Shown: positions 1 to 12,689, counted from the stretch's first letter. The stretch: 64,000 nt of DNA from Mimachlamys varia (GCA_947623455.1 OX392527.1:52186401-52250400), one strand, 5' to 3'. Translations and numbers: made by a program. Notes: a model not told the origin generated them from the letters alone.

Positions 1-100
1 AAGTAAATCTAGGTCACATCCAAGTAAATCTAGGTCACATCCATGTAAATGTTAAGTCTAGCATACTAATGAGCATATTCAAAGACGCCCAACATCATAT
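1..100 (-). repeat. Dispersed repeat family A, fragment cut by the window edge
   Basis: The segment carries the family A hallmarks seen at 58570-58682: GGTCACATCCATGTAAA, then CTAATGAGCATA and a CAAAGACG/CAAAAACAT stretch. The phrase 'AAGTAAATCTAGGTCACATCC' is duplicated at the very start of the window. Only the outer end of the element is visible; the rest lies to the left of position 1. The family is not one I can name. Confidence 0.6.
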
Positions 101-1404
101 AACACAAGATGCAGAATAATTTTCACTAAGATCGCGATTGCGACCATCAAACGTGCCAATACTAAATCGTCATCTTTCAAATGATCCAATCGTTGTCTGT
201 AAGAAATAATATCCGTCAACGTAAAACAATTCCTCAAAACAAATTTCTCTGCTACAACAAAACCATAATAACAGGTAGATGATGATTGATCTTATTTGAT
301 TCATATTTCAAATTCCCCCTCATCACTGGTTAACAGAATTTAAAGCAATATGTTTCCTACTTGTTTTAGATAAAAGCGTGCACTGAAGAACACTCTTCCG
401 TTATGTCATTCAACATAAACAAATATGTTCGCTACTCTATCAGAATAAGAAGCCAATGTTTGTTATTTACTTGACAAATTAAGGAAACGATTTGTTGTAG
501 AGAGCATGGGAATATTCTTCCTACATGATCAAAGGTTATTTTCAAAGGTATGTTTTTTTTAAGAAAAATTAAAATTAATGACATTTGTTGTGCATCTTTG
601 CACATGTCAGTAAACTCCATTCCATAACGCCTGACGCGGAATGGCTACTCGGCAGTTTACATGAAATATTCTATTGTCGTGGAATTTGGCATAATCGGTA
701 TCTTGAGAGTTTTCGTCTTCTTGGATTTGTCGAATTTACATTTCAAGCATAATGATGAAATAGGCCATAGACTACTTTAGACTTATCGGTCAATCGGAAA
801 CTAACCAATCAGTTTTTTAGTTCAAGGTCGACCAATTATGACGCGAAGGCAATATTTACTGCGTGCTGAATGTCACGTCATCATCAGCCGTCCATCGGAA
901 ATGGAAGCACTAGCCTACTTCCGCTCAGGCAGCGGGACAATTTCCGGTCGTAATAAAACGTCGTTTTTGGAGGAAATATCTCCCGATTCGATTGGATCCG
1001 AATCATTGTGCAGGTTGTGATGGCGACTGATGATTTTTAATTGCGTCAATATATATTGTATTAGATACGTCTAGAATTTCTCTCCACGCAAACCTTATAT
1101 TTCCGTATCGTTTAATGGAAATAGTCTGTACGCCTGTTTCAATGAATGGTCCTCGGGTATAGAGAACATTTGAAACGTAAACCATAAAGGCCTACACCAT
1201 TGCTCGGTTAACGTTATTGCATATCCCCAAACTGTGATACCCCAAACACTCCATTATTTATATTTTTTTCTGGGTTGCAAATCAATGCTGATTTTTTTCA
1301 TAGGCGATTGTTGACTTGGTTTCATTCGATGGCACACAGTACAGTCTGTACTTATTCGGTTGGCGGTTAATGTGGCATTCGTATTCGGAGAGAAAGTACT
1401 ATAG
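101..1404. other. Unassigned AT-rich DNA with one weak open frame
   Basis: No repeat family or known protein was recognised. A 60-codon plus-strand frame at 838-1020 begins at an ATG and lies in a locally GC-richer patch. It encodes a basic start (MTRRQYLLRAECHV) with no motif I recognise, and the base context could also be a conserved non-coding block. Treat it as non-coding unless transcript data say otherwise. Confidence 0.5.
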
Positions 1405-1409
1405 AGAAC

Positions 1410-1600
1410 AATTACATGGCGGGTGTCGTCGATGCAACACAGAAGACGCTAACTCTTCTGAAACACCTGTTCTTATTCTCTTGTTCTTTCTCAAGGGTCT
1501 CCATGTAAATCTGTTCTTCGTTCATATTTTGTCCATCGTTGAATCGATTTTGAATTCTTATTGTTTTAATGACGCTTTGGCTTCTTTCTGGGTTTTTTTA
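1410..1600 (+). repeat. Dispersed repeat family A copy
   Basis: The copy runs from ACATGGCGGGTGTCGTCGAT through GACGCTAACTCTTCTGAAAC, TCTTATTCTCTTGTTC, TCCATGTAAAT, TTCATATTTTGTCC and TCGATTTTGAATT to GACGCTTTGGC. The same ordered blocks occur at 31480-31664 and, reversed, at 34135-34310. The copy is diverged and lies inside an accidental 166-codon open frame (1316-1816), which is therefore repeat-derived rather than a gene. Confidence 0.75.
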
Positions 1601-4083
1601 TCATGCACTATATTCTATTATTCGAATTCGACTGATGATGTGTCCTCTGTTCTGTTTAGTCATGTTCTTCCCAGAAAGGTAAGGTTTATCCAACTTTACG
1701 ATAAAAGCAACTGCGGTGGCCCTGACTTTCTTAATCAATTCAAATATCAATTGAACTTGTCAGAGTTGTGCAGCCCGCGGAGATTATACATTGCACATGG
1801 CGAATGTAATCATTAATCAAACACACATACACAAGTGAGTTTGTAGCTAATTGCATCTCCTCGAAAACAGCACGTCTTGCAATATTATGATAAAAGCATT
1901 TCTCTGAATGGCTTGTCGGTATGACATGCCGTGACCATATTGCGTCATTTTGATGCTTAGATACCAATAAAACCCGTCTTTTATAACCAGATTCTGCATA
2001 GTCTAACAGAAGTTTGAATTATCACACGGAATGTGTTTTTGACAGGCATTTAAACATTGGAGGAATAGTTCCAACAGCAGTCGTGTTTGATGTCAACGTA
2101 ATATGGATTTATTCAAAGCGCTTGAATGAGGTTGATGTGCAACGTGGATAGACCATCCACTGACTTCATCAGGGCTGTCCAAACCCATAAACCCTAGACT
2201 AAATAACGCATTACGAAACACATCATGGCACACACGCAATCTTTTCTGGACGCTTGGAGCGGGGATTAGATACTCTTGGGCACTGACATACACTAGGCAA
2301 ATGAAATCAAATGAGTTTGAGCCAGATTTGATGTCACTCGAGTGAGCAAAAAACGTCACGACCCTAATTGATGCACGTAACTGGATGTATCATTGGGAGA
2401 CCTTCCGAACGGCTCCCACTCTCACGTTTCCAAATGTAATTGGCCTTACGGAGCTAAATCGTTGTAGTAGTATTATAAATGCATCGCGTATTCTGACATT
2501 AATTCCGGAAAATCTGTCTTAATCTAACCACACTAAGGAAACCTATCAAAACATTTAACAACTCTTAAACTATCCATCACCACTAAATCCGTCTTCTATC
2601 TCTGACGTTCGAAACAACGTGAATACTTAGTACACAAGCTAACAACCTCCTGTCGAGTTGATGTTGCGGTGGAGATCGTATAATGACGAAACATAGCATT
2701 GGGAAACAGCTTCCTTTTTATCTCCCTTATCTATCAATTAATACTAAGCATGTATAGTAAGATAGACGCGGATCCCGTGACTTAGACATAAGCTTCGATT
2801 TCCGCTCTTCAGTAAAAACTGCGCCTGCTTTCTCGTACTTCGATGGATCATAAATATACATTGTCTGTCTTTAAACATGTAAACAAGGATTTGTTGCTTG
2901 CGTTTGTAGTATCGGACTCTTATCATAAATGTAATAAAAAGGACGTTCGAAAAACCTGAAGGATTTTAAAAACACTAAACGGAATTTATATTACAACGAT
3001 AAAAAACATATTTATAAATCAGGAATTACTTCAAATTGAAATTTCTCTGTTAAGTCATTAAAACATGCTTGTGTAATACCTTGCAGAAATCAAGTATATG
3101 TCGTGCTGAGTGCGCACATTACGTATAGATATAGCTAGAAGCGATTGGAGATTAAACAAACTTTAACCAATTTCTATATATTCTGATAATGCCTTCGGCA
3201 GTATGTTGCGTTAGTTCCGGCACAAATAAAACCGCATGAAAGTAGATTCTTAATTGTCGAATTTAGTTTCGTAAGTATTCTCGAATCACAGTCAAGTGAA
3301 ACTATATACAGGAGCAAAGCTGTATGAATGCCACAAGGCAAACACTGTACATGTTATGCTCGTGCTTTCTCTGCATTAACATTGCACTCTGTCATACTTA
3401 GGTTACTTGTTGTTTAGTTAAGCTCCCCGTGTCTTCTTCATCCATACAGAGTAGCGTTACTCAGCAGTATATGAGGAAACATGGACGGCGTACGTGTGGA
3501 AACCCGACCCTGTCGTCATGCAAATTAGACCGGGATCAGCGGGGTCTCAACAGAGCTTTTCAACCGTATGGCACGTGCCATAAACTACGTGTTGACAGAA
3601 GACAAGTTAAGCTGCGGACATGCCGATTATTACAGTGCTTGACCATACAAACCTGTGTCCATCATTGGTTTCATATGCATTACTTGTGTGTGTCTCATGC
3701 TTACCCGGTATTTGCATGATTCATCGCCTTATTTCATTTGTCAGTGGGCAATACATCATGTTCTACAGATATTGGTAGTTAGACGGTATGACTGCATTTA
3801 GACCAATAGACATGTAATTTCCTGAACGTCTACTGTGATCAATTTCGTCATTAAGTATTCTTTTATATTAGCATAATCTCACAGCTTTCCAACAAAACGA
3901 AACGAAGTAATAGGAGCCGTTTTGCGGACCATATGTCAGATCATTTGCATTGTAAGGGCGTCTTTTTACGGTTAAAATGGCGGGATTTGAATGTCATGAT
4001 ATTCCTTTACATTTTCGTTCTAAAGACTGCCGGCAATGAAATAATTCTTTTAACAAGGAACAAAGTCGCACACGAATCATTCT
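1601..4083. other. Unassigned DNA; no gene recognised
   Basis: Mostly AT-rich sequence with no clear repeat. The stretch about 3430-3700 is more GC-rich and holds a 96-codon plus-strand frame (3429-3719). That frame opens at a non-ATG codon, is rich in basic residues and cysteine, and matches nothing I know. A conserved non-coding block is as likely as an exon. Confidence 0.5.
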
Positions 4084-4240
4084 AATACTCTTCCGGAACA
4101 CCTGGTCTTATTCTCTTGTACCTTTATAAGAGTCGCCATGTAAATATTTCCTTTGTTCATATTTTGCCCCTGGTTTAATTGATTTTGAGTTTGTATTATG
4201 ATTTTGTTCACGCTTCGGTATTCTCTTATTTATTTTTTAC
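4084..4240 (+). repeat. Dispersed repeat family A copy
   Basis: The ordered blocks CTCTTCCGGAACACCTGGTC, TTATTCTCTTGTACC, CCATGTAAATATTTCC, TTCATATTTTGCCCC, TTGATTTTGAGTTTG and CACGCTTCGGTATTC match the family A core. The upstream 'ATGGCGGGTGTCGTCGATGA' block is missing, so the copy is 5'-truncated in this orientation. Confidence 0.8.
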
Positions 4241-5004
4241 AATTGTGTATTTGTTTGACTTTTATGGATGTAATTATATTTCTCGATTTAATTTTTTCAG
4301 TGGAAGAAAGTCGTGAGATATTTTATTAACTTTTATCACAGATAACATAGGTGATCGTATCCCATGGATATCGAGGATGATTTAACTTGGACATAGATAA
4401 AAAAAAAGTCACACATTGACTCACTGTTGGTTTTCGGACCTGACGTATGGTTACATTTGTCTCACAAGACGTTGTGTGTGTGATAATAAAGTTATTTTAA
4501 AATTGATATTTTCAAAACGAGACTCACGACTCACGAACGCGACAAACTTTTTGTTTTCTTTTTATTGGCTATTATATGGTGTCATTTCAAACTTCCTACC
4601 GAACTTGAGTCACTTCTGTTTTGGCGACCCTGAATTTGACACTGTGTTACAGATGTACATTCAGATCAAGGCACAGTTCCTGTGTATTATTACAATTCAT
4701 TGATTAAAGACATGTGAATTATGAGATTGATACTTAATCATTTAAAAAAAATGAATTTGATGTATCCCCTAGTAGTCGTTAGAGTGATAGGAAACAATAT
4801 TCCACTCGTACCTGTCCGAAAACACCAATTAATTCCTCTTATAAACATGTGCTGGTCATTTAAGACAATACGTCAATACACGACATCCAGGACAAAAGGT
4901 GTAACGACGGTCAATATATGTACCTGTAACTATATATCGCCAAGGATTAAGTGAAAATAATGAACACCGCGTAGTAATTAGACCCATTGTAGCAGTGTTC
5001 TTAA
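4241..5004. other. Unassigned AT-rich DNA
   Basis: Short open frames at 4416-4703 and 4721-4954 show no recognisable domains and have the composition of the surrounding DNA. I see no repeat boundary or RNA gene here. Confidence 0.5.
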
Positions 5005-5569
5005 TGTCATACAGAGTATGTTAGAAATCTTCTGAAGCTGATGATATTTAATGATCTACACAATGTTGAACTAGTGGTCAACAGTATACTTAGCACAAGA
5101 AGTCACATCTATATAATAAACTGCTGTTGCTACTGTTGGTTATGTAATGGTTTTAGCTGAAGCTAAGTTGGCGTATTACGACACAGAGTTGTGTCTAAAT
5201 GCAGATTATATGAAGCCGGTGATATTTAATGATCTACACAAAGTTGAACTTGTGGTCAACAGTATACTTAGCACAAGAAGTCACATCGCTATAATAAACT
5301 GCTGTTGCTACTGTTGGTTATGTAATGGTTTTAGCTGAAGCTAAGTTGGCGTATTACGACACAGAGTTGTGTCTAAATGCTGATTATATGAAGCCGGTGA
5401 TATTTAATGATCTACACAAAGTTGAACTAGTGGTCAACAGTATACTTAGCACAAGAAGTCACATCTATATAATAAACTGTTGTTGTTACTGTTGGTTATG
5501 CAATGGGTTTAGCTGAAGCTCAGTTGGCGTATTACGACACAGAAACAACATTCTAAATGCAGATTGTAT
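5005..5569. repeat. Tandem repeat, 178-bp unit, about 3.2 copies
   Basis: GATATTTAATGATCTACACA recurs at 5043, 5221 and 5399, and AGCTGAAGCT at 5155, 5333 and 5511; both give an exact 178-bp period. The two central units are nearly identical, while the first (5005-5042) and last (5511-5569) partial units are diverged. Two identical-looking 63-codon frames (5147-5338 and 5325-5516) overlap by 14 bases simply because the unit repeats. They are not taken as genes. Confidence 0.92.
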
Positions 5570-5571
5570 GT

Positions 5572-5660
5572 GGACTAATCTTCCCTTTGTTTACATTTTG
5601 CCCCTAGTTCATTCAGATTTGGCGACACTTTGGTATTTTCTTATTTTTATTTTGTATTTC
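5572..5660 (+). repeat. Dispersed repeat family A, short 3' fragment
   Basis: CTTCCCTTTGTTTACATTTTGCCCCTAGTT followed by ACACTTTGGTATTTTCTTATTTTTATTTT matches the end of the family A core. It abuts the 178-bp array directly. Confidence 0.55.
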
Positions 5661-6152
5661 TTTAATATAGGTTTGAGATAATCGTAAACTCAAAATTAAA
5701 TTAGATATATACAAGCTAAAATAGTTATTTATTTCAATTTATTTGTTTTTTAACACTTTCAATCACTAACATTTCTAGTATTCAACCAAGTATTTTCACT
5801 GGTTCATTTAACGTCACTAAACAGGTTTTCTACTCAGGGCCTGCTGGGACAGAATATTATCGCCAGGAGACACACTCGCAAAAATAATACCTTACTTTCA
5901 CACCACGTTAAATGAATCAATCCCTTTCTAAAGAGCATGTTATATCATTTCATGTTATAGACTTTGCGTTTCCACAATGTCCCTTTACATTATTAGGCCT
6001 CATATCAGGTTTTGGAATAAGGTTGTTGTTAACAAAACCCATATTATCCCGTCTTATATGACCGAAATCCTATATCAATAGATACAATAAGCATTCTGCA
6101 AATAAATTTTGATATCAATATCGCACATAAAAACCACTCAATCTCGATACTT
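5661..6152. other. Unassigned AT-rich DNA
   Basis: No gene, repeat or RNA was recognised in this stretch. Confidence 0.5.
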
Positions 6153-6487
6153 AGAGGTTACGCCCACTTACGTTCGTCACACCCCTGGAATATGTCACAG
6201 CACAATCTAAAGCTCTGTGTGTATCACTTTGTTGATGAGGCAAGACAAATAGTTCGATCATTAATTTTGATGTTCATCAAAAGAAGCTCGCGGTCACATA
6301 ATGGTAATTATTGTCAGGCATTGAAGTCAGCTGTCACTCGTTTTTATCTTCAAAGGACACGTTTACCAGCGATTTGTTAATTATGTTCACCTGAGATAAG
6401 TCAAACTGGTGTACCTGAGTATATTGGTGTACCAGAGTATATTGGTGTCTTCAGTTTAGCTATTCTAGGGGTGAGGGTGTAACCTCT
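6153..6487 (+). mobile_element. Short inverted-repeat element M1, copy 1 (MITE-like)
   Basis: The left end AGAGGTTACGCCCACTTACG...CACCCCTGGAATATG and the reversed right end AGAGGTTACACCCTCACCCC are imperfect terminal inverted repeats. The interior shares CACAT/CGCGGTCACATAA, a TTTTGATGTTCATCAAAA near-palindrome (6265-6282), ATTGAAGTC and CACCTGAGA with the element at 61004-61324, in opposite orientation. The right half contains a short internal duplication of GTATATTGGTGTACC. No protein is encoded, so it would be non-autonomous. The superfamily is unknown. Confidence 0.7.
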
Positions 6488-6504
6488 TGACAACGAGGAT
6501 GACA

Positions 6505-7647
6505 AAATATTGTACGATGAAATATATTGAAAACGGATCCTAATGTGTATGTTTTAACATTAATCCCGCACATACACCGTCTATCACCGCAAAACGTTAT
6601 TTTGCATCAAACAGAAAGATAGTATATACAAATGACAATTTGTAATTTGCTTTGCTATAAGAAACATTCTGTTCCCAGTAGCGTAACGTACTTACACGTA
6701 GCAATATATCTAGAGTACGGATGTTGTACGATTATATTTCTTTCTTTACCTCCATACTCTAGGGTCTATAGAATTCGCCAACTTGAAATTAAAGGTTTTT
6801 AGTTAGTTAGCTGATTGGTCTCATAAACATAAAAAACTGACCAATCGATAGACTGATATTAGTCCTTTAAATGTTACGAGAGGAACGACAAAACACTTCA
6901 ACGCAAGTCTGTGTTTCGATTATGCAATCGGCATATGATGTAAAAGAATCAAACTTGTTTGATCAAAATGGTTGTTCACACTGAGCCACCCTGTTTGCTT
7001 TTGCACATTCTTGGGATGATGAAAGCAAACAAAGTGCAACACCTTGTCGTGCCAGTATCGACGATGGTCGTTCATCCGCTAATGAATACAATTAAGAATT
7101 CACAGCCATCATCTAATATACATCTACAACTATGAACATAGGTTAAATCTATATGTTGGGGTTTAAGTCTGCCTGTATTGTGTCCTCAGTTGCCTTCGAT
7201 AGGCCTTACATTTAGGCCCTTCTTAGAAGGACGAATATCTTGGCTCAACTGTATTTTATTCTAAGCTATAAAGGTACTACTCCCGTATGTCATTTGTACA
7301 AATCTTATTGAAGAGAACAAGTGAATTATCTCGCCCTAATGGATAAGTTTACCCATGGAAGAAAGTTATGCAAGAAAAATCTAAAATCTTACATAGCATA
7401 TAAAACGTGCATCAGCTGTTGTGCGATATGTAGCCAATAACACTAACCATTTTCAACTTTATTTTGACTGAAATCTTTTGGCTGCTTTAATTGGTCTTAC
7501 ATAGAGGTAAAGCTAAAACAAATGTATGATCTGCGGATCTATTGGATTTTAAATATTTTTATTGACAGACAGTGTATGTGCGAGATTAATGTTAAAACAT
7601 ATTCATTAGGATCCGTTTTCAATATGTTTCATCGTAAAACAAAATAT
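6505..7647. mobile_element. 1.1-kb region bounded by about 85-bp inverted arms
   Basis: The left arm (about 6505-6586) reads TACGATGAAATATATTGAAA, ACGGATCCTAATG, TATGTTTTAACATTAATC and CGCACATACA. The right arm (about 7563-7647) carries the same blocks on the opposite strand: ACATTCATTAGGATCCGTTT-like order, GATTAATGTTAAAACATA and TGTATGTGCG. The arms differ at only a few positions. Between them is about 975 bp with no recognisable coding sequence. It could be a non-autonomous DNA transposon with long inverted repeats, or two independent insertions of one short element. I could not identify target duplications. Confidence 0.6.
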
Positions 7648-9168
7648 GACTAGTACATATGTATACATGTATATTCGGAATTATCTTACAAACAATCCTT
7701 AGTAGATTATGTTTGCTCGTCATGCACTAATTTAAACGTTCTTAAACAGAAAGTACATGTTTTTGTTTGCACTAAACTGGTTACAAAATCGTAAACATGA
7801 ACGGTTTTAGGTACAACTTGTTTTCCGAAAAATCATAACTAGCAGCTATTTCGTTTTCTTATTTTTTTTTTTTTTATTTTCCCGTAGGGAAATCATTACT
7901 AAATTAAGGAAAATCTCGAGCTCATCGACGTTTGTGAAATCAAGTCAAAGCGTGTAAACAGATCCCAAACGCCAAATAGAAATCCCGTCTTCCGAATGGA
8001 GTTAGTTTTTGTTCGGATTGATTATTCTACGCCATATTCCGAGGCGTATTTCAAAGCCAAAACATCCTTCCTTCATCAATCAGACGATATTCATATGTTA
8101 TTCATAAACATAGAATATGTTAGCATATATGTGTATAAAGCGTTCCACTACGGTTCTAGTGTATTTGTCATAAATGGCCCTACTGGAATCTAGCTATCCC
8201 CGAACTCATGCTGTGTAGAATATTAAAAACAACACCATGGTGTGATACTGGTTATTGTGTACATTCAAAGTTGAAAGCATTGTCCGTTTGCGCGTCATTC
8301 CATGTCTATTTCGGAAATAATGTTGAAATACGACCCCGGTAATTGTTATATGAACAGTTTTATCAGAAGATGATTTGATGCTAAGTAGGAAAATATTAGA
8401 ACGCGACACGCTGTCGCCATGGAAACGGGCAGTAAATGATGTCTGCCATCACTCATAATGTGTGTAGCGCCTTTTACTTATAAACTCCCACGATTTTCTA
8501 TAAATAGGATTTTGTGTTTTCAAATTCGATGCGTTTGATTATAGTCTCTATTTCATTTACTTTCTACGTTGAAGCCTTTTCTAAAATGTCCCTTGTTAGT
8601 TAATGCAAAGCGTTATATGTTTTTTTCAACGTACCAATCAGATGTATGTATTAAATCAAGGATTAGAGAGACGAGAGGAACACTTTCACGGACACATATA
8701 TATGCAGGAGTTATAACTTGAACGAATAAAGGATTATGGATCCTTCTAAAGAAAACGTTCAATCCTTGCATGGACAGATTGGTCATAGTATGCATGTACA
8801 GATGGAACAAGAAGAAAGTTATAAAGGACAGTCAATGGTTTGCCGTTTAATATCAAATATATTTCACGAGTATGGCAGACCTTTTTATATTTTCACAAGT
8901 GCGTAGCACGAATTTTCTTTTTAATACATATCGAAAGAGGACTTAAAATACTTTCAATATTTTTTTTTCTTTACTTGCCTACTGGAAAGTAGCTAGGCCT
9001 TATCCGTCAATGTCGCAACCGATCGGGTCCAGTTCATAGCTGATTGGGATAAGTTGATCGGGAAAGTTGAACCATTCTCATCTTCAAATTCATTACATAT
9101 TAAACCCTGTTGATGCAATTTCTTTACGGTTATCTTTCCGCAATAGACAAGCTCTAGCAGACGGTCCA
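7648..9168. other. Unassigned DNA; short open frames only
   Basis: A 65-codon frame at 7996-8193 starts with ATG and reads MELVFVRIDYSTPYSEAYFK, but has no recognised domain. A poly-T tract lies at 7860-7877. Nothing else is supported here. Confidence 0.45.
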
Positions 9169-9413
9169 GGTGTAACGTGAAAAAAATGACCTGGGACGAA
9201 AACTACACTACTCACCGTTGGAATCTACGGTACGGCAGGTCACTTTTCCATGGGACGAATTACAGAAATATCAAGAGAGGCTATTCTTTTACAGATGGCT
9301 GTGGAAGATTTCTACTGTGAAATAACGACCTCAGGTAACGTTTGCAACGTAGAATAATGACCCCGGGTAGTTTTTTTGTACTGCCCGGCCACTTTTTCAC
9401 GCTACACTGACAA
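9169..9413. mobile_element. Imperfect foldback / MITE-like element
   Basis: GTGTAACGTGAAAAAAATGACC at the left and its reversed counterpart (GTGTAGCGTGAAAAAGTGGCC when the right end near 9393-9412 is read backwards) form imperfect inverted ends. The motif 'GACCYSGGGACGAAAAC/GTAGTTTTT' is repeated inside, along with GGTCACTTTTCC. Similarity is moderate, so element status is tentative. No coding sequence is present. Confidence 0.4.
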
Positions 9414-11511
9414 AACCTTATATTTTCACTGCAATGAGCAGTAAAAATATCAGATTTTGAAGTCAAAATATAAGATTTATAAGTTTTATCAGTTTGATAA
9501 TTTGCTATATTTCAAAAGCAAAAATGAAATAAAGTTTAATACTTACGGTTAAATAATGTTGGTGTGCTCTGGGCTCTGGGCCACTTCAACACTACAAAGA
9601 ATAATAAATTTTATTAGTTAACATTCAGCTTTCGTTCCTAGTTCCCTGCCACACAATTTGTGGTATAATGAACTTTATAAACGGTATGATGTTAATACTA
9701 TCAAGAAATCTTAATAGAATAAAAAAGAATTCTTGTGGTTTTTTTTAACTTAATAAAAAAAAATGCAATAATGCTCAGATGGATAGTAATGGTTTGTAAG
9801 GATAAGAGAACAAATACAAGATATTAAGCCAAAAAAAGGAATTTGCGACCAGCTCATTCTATCCATCTGCACCTGCCTAGAGTCTACATAAGCGTTCTAA
9901 CAATATCGAAATGCAGTAGTGTTCCGTTTATGGCAGGGACTTGCTGTTTTTTCAAAGTTGTCCACATATAATAGAAGTACCTCTTACAGAACGTAAATTT
10001 GATGTCCCTGTGGCGGAGGTACTCAAGGAATATCAAATCGTTTTGATAAAATGTATCTATTACCAAACCTTGTCTAAAATATATCTGCGTTTATGATAAG
10101 ATTATACTGATTACATTACGAGGAAATAGAACACTGTGTTCTCCTCACGAATTAGATTTCTCCTGATCTTATTTCTATTTTTTGAAGCATCTTCAGGAAA
10201 AAAAAAGGCAATTTGTATTGTAATGTTTTGTTCTGTTGAATACCCCCCCCCCCCCCCCCAAAAAAAAATCCAAATAATTGTGAGTTTTATTGGCACGGTT
10301 ATAAATGCATAACCTAACATACATTAGTCAAGAATCGTTGTATATTTTTTTTCTTATGATCAAGATGTTTTGTTTTAACTGCAATAACAAAAACAGAAAG
10401 AAAAAATAAGAAAAAATAGTTAACATACTCAAACTACTCTACCTAATTAGGTAATTGTTTGTTATCAAAACTTCGATAGTGAGTATTCTCGTATTTACAT
10501 GGAACGCAATTGAACAAAGTGTTTCTAAGTTTGACGTGGAAAACTGCACGTACAGCCGAACATAAAATGGGGAAAACAACATTTCAGAAAAATAAAAAAA
10601 AACAAAAAAACAAAAAAAACTGGAAACTAAAATAAACTGTAAGCTTGATATGCACGAGAGTAATCATAAGTAGATATTGCAAGTAACTGTTCTCTAAAAC
10701 TCTAAAGCAAATTACACTTTGAAATTGATGGAAGCTTCTTATTGAAGCGAAGAGTACTGCCGACTTGTTTGATCCGTAATAAGTGTTTACAGTATTTGGA
10801 GGCCTACATTCCAGGCGACGCGCTCTCGTGACATATAACAGTCGGGTTCTGTCGCTCTAAGTTCAGTACAGCCATACTTTACGTTTCGTTGTGAAAAGGA
10901 CAACACTAGATGTGCCGATAGACCAGCAACCGGAGATTAGCACAGGAAAACTCCTGATCCGATCAAAAGGGCTTCCGAGAAGGGAAAATTGTGAAATACT
11001 TATGCTTCTATTTTTAGGCGAATCGAATACCGTTTTCTTAGAAGAAACTTTTTTTCTTTTTAATGGATTGAGTTGGTACGTTGGTGCCTTTGTTTGCCGA
11101 GAATGTTAAGCCGAGGAAACAATATATTTCAATTAAAATTTATTTTCTATAATGTGACCTAGAAAACAACCTGTCAAGGTTTTGCGATCTAAATAAACTA
11201 CATGAAATAGATTGATTAAACTTGTTGAAGAGTAAATGATTCCAAAGAAAGTAAGATATAACAGCTATATCTAGTTGTAGATAGAAAAAGGTCAATGACC
11301 TGTCAAAGAGTGACAATACAATTAGATCTACATGGAAACATTGACAAATGCCCGTTGTGTATTCTACCTATTCGTTATTCGCTAAAACAATAGAATCGAG
11401 GATTTCTGTTTGTTCATTCCCATAGATCCGGAATCCAAGTCAACGTTAAAATTTATGACGCCATGCCATGATTATCTTTCGTTTCCTTCAAACACCATCA
11501 TGGAAAAATAG
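9414..11511. other. Unassigned DNA with homopolymer tract and one weak open frame
   Basis: A run of 17 C at 10243-10259 is followed directly by 9 A (to 10268); homopolymers of this kind often vary in length. A 72-codon frame at 10891-11109 opens at a non-ATG codon (GTG) in a GC-richer patch (about 10800-10990) and contains MKRTTLDVPIDQQPEISTG. It matches no family I know. No other structure was seen. Confidence 0.4.
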
Positions 11512-11655
11512 GGAATACCGAATCGTTAACAAAATCATAATCCGAACTCAAAATCGATTAAACTAGGGGAAAATATGAACACTGGAAAACAAATAAGATA
11601 ATACCAAAGCGTCAGCAAAATTTGAAATATGAAAAATGGGAGACCATTCATGGGT
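11512..11655 (-). repeat. Dispersed repeat family A, two abutting fragments
   Basis: GGAATACCGAATCGTTAACA, AAATCATAATCCGAACTC, AAAATCGATTAAACTAGGGG and AAAATATGAACA are the reverse complement of the family A 3' core. A second, poorer start (ATAATACCAAAGCGTCAGCA) follows at about 11600 and ends in GGGAGACCATTCATGG. The pattern suggests a tandem or nested pair. Confidence 0.75.
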
Positions 11656-12689
11656 AATAATGATTTACCTGTCATCAATTAATAACAAGGCTTTTGGTTT
11701 TTATGGTCGTCTAGGGGCTGTATAATGGAAACGTTAATATATCAATGCCTTTAAATTAAAAAACAAAAAATACACATTTCTATTTGTATTTTTGTTAGAT
11801 CGTAAAACGGTTCCGCGTCGTGTAATGAAAGGGAACACAATTTGTTGTCGAGTGTAATCAGGATAGCTTGTTCGGCAACAAATTACCACGGCTTCGGCAA
11901 TTAACAAAGCACTAATTAAGATAATTAACACACCGTATATCATGGCGTCATTTTACATGTTAAAACCCACATTGACGTTGACATAGAGCATTCTGAAAAT
12001 TGATGATAGCATAAATTCAATAACACCACCAGTGTTTCAACTTTGCAGTTCAGCAATTAAAACTTTGAAAAATCATAGTTTTACCATAGACACGCTTAAT
12101 TAAAACGTGCAAATAACTCAATTTTCAAAAAGTACAAAATCTTTAATTAAATTTCTGAACGGTTTATGACGTAAATATTTATGAAGACAACCATACTGCT
12201 TCAACGTCTTGTGTGTGTTTTGTCAGTGTTGAATTTGCATGTTCCTGGCAAAACAAGTATTTGTTTAAGATCACCGTATGTCATGTCAAAGCATATTAAT
12301 AAAAGCCGATATATCTGTTTATTCTCAATGGTGAAACGTGCCATTGTTCAAGAGTTACGCAATTTTAATCGAAACAATTTCATTTGAAGTGTTTCTTAAC
12401 TTCGTTCGAAATGTTTGTCATGTGATTCGTACCTTATTATTAAAGTATTAAACTGTTTGTACTTGAAACTAAATATTCTAGTTATCATGTCATATAGAGT
12501 CATATAGAAGGACACCATAAGGAAAATGGAAACAAACCGTAACTTACAAAATGGAAAAGGGTAAAATGTAACAACGAACATTACGTAAAGGCAATGGGGT
12601 TGAGTGAAATGAACATAAGAACAAGCGATACGAGAGTATAAGCGTCATCTGCTTAATCGACGATATCAGACGTGAAAAAATACGCTTAA
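11656..12689. other. Unassigned AT-rich DNA
   Basis: Short frames at 12181-12387 (plus) and 11734-11943 and 12396-12581 (minus) show no recognised domain. No repeat was identified. Confidence 0.45.

Noticed and set aside
1316..1816. A 166-codon open frame as a gene
   Set aside because: Its middle is a diverged family A copy and the rest is AT-rich with no domain; it also opens at a non-ATG codon.
5147..5516. Two nearly identical 63-residue frames as a duplicated small gene
   Set aside because: They are explained by the 178-bp tandem repeat; the period is not a multiple of three, and there are no control signals.
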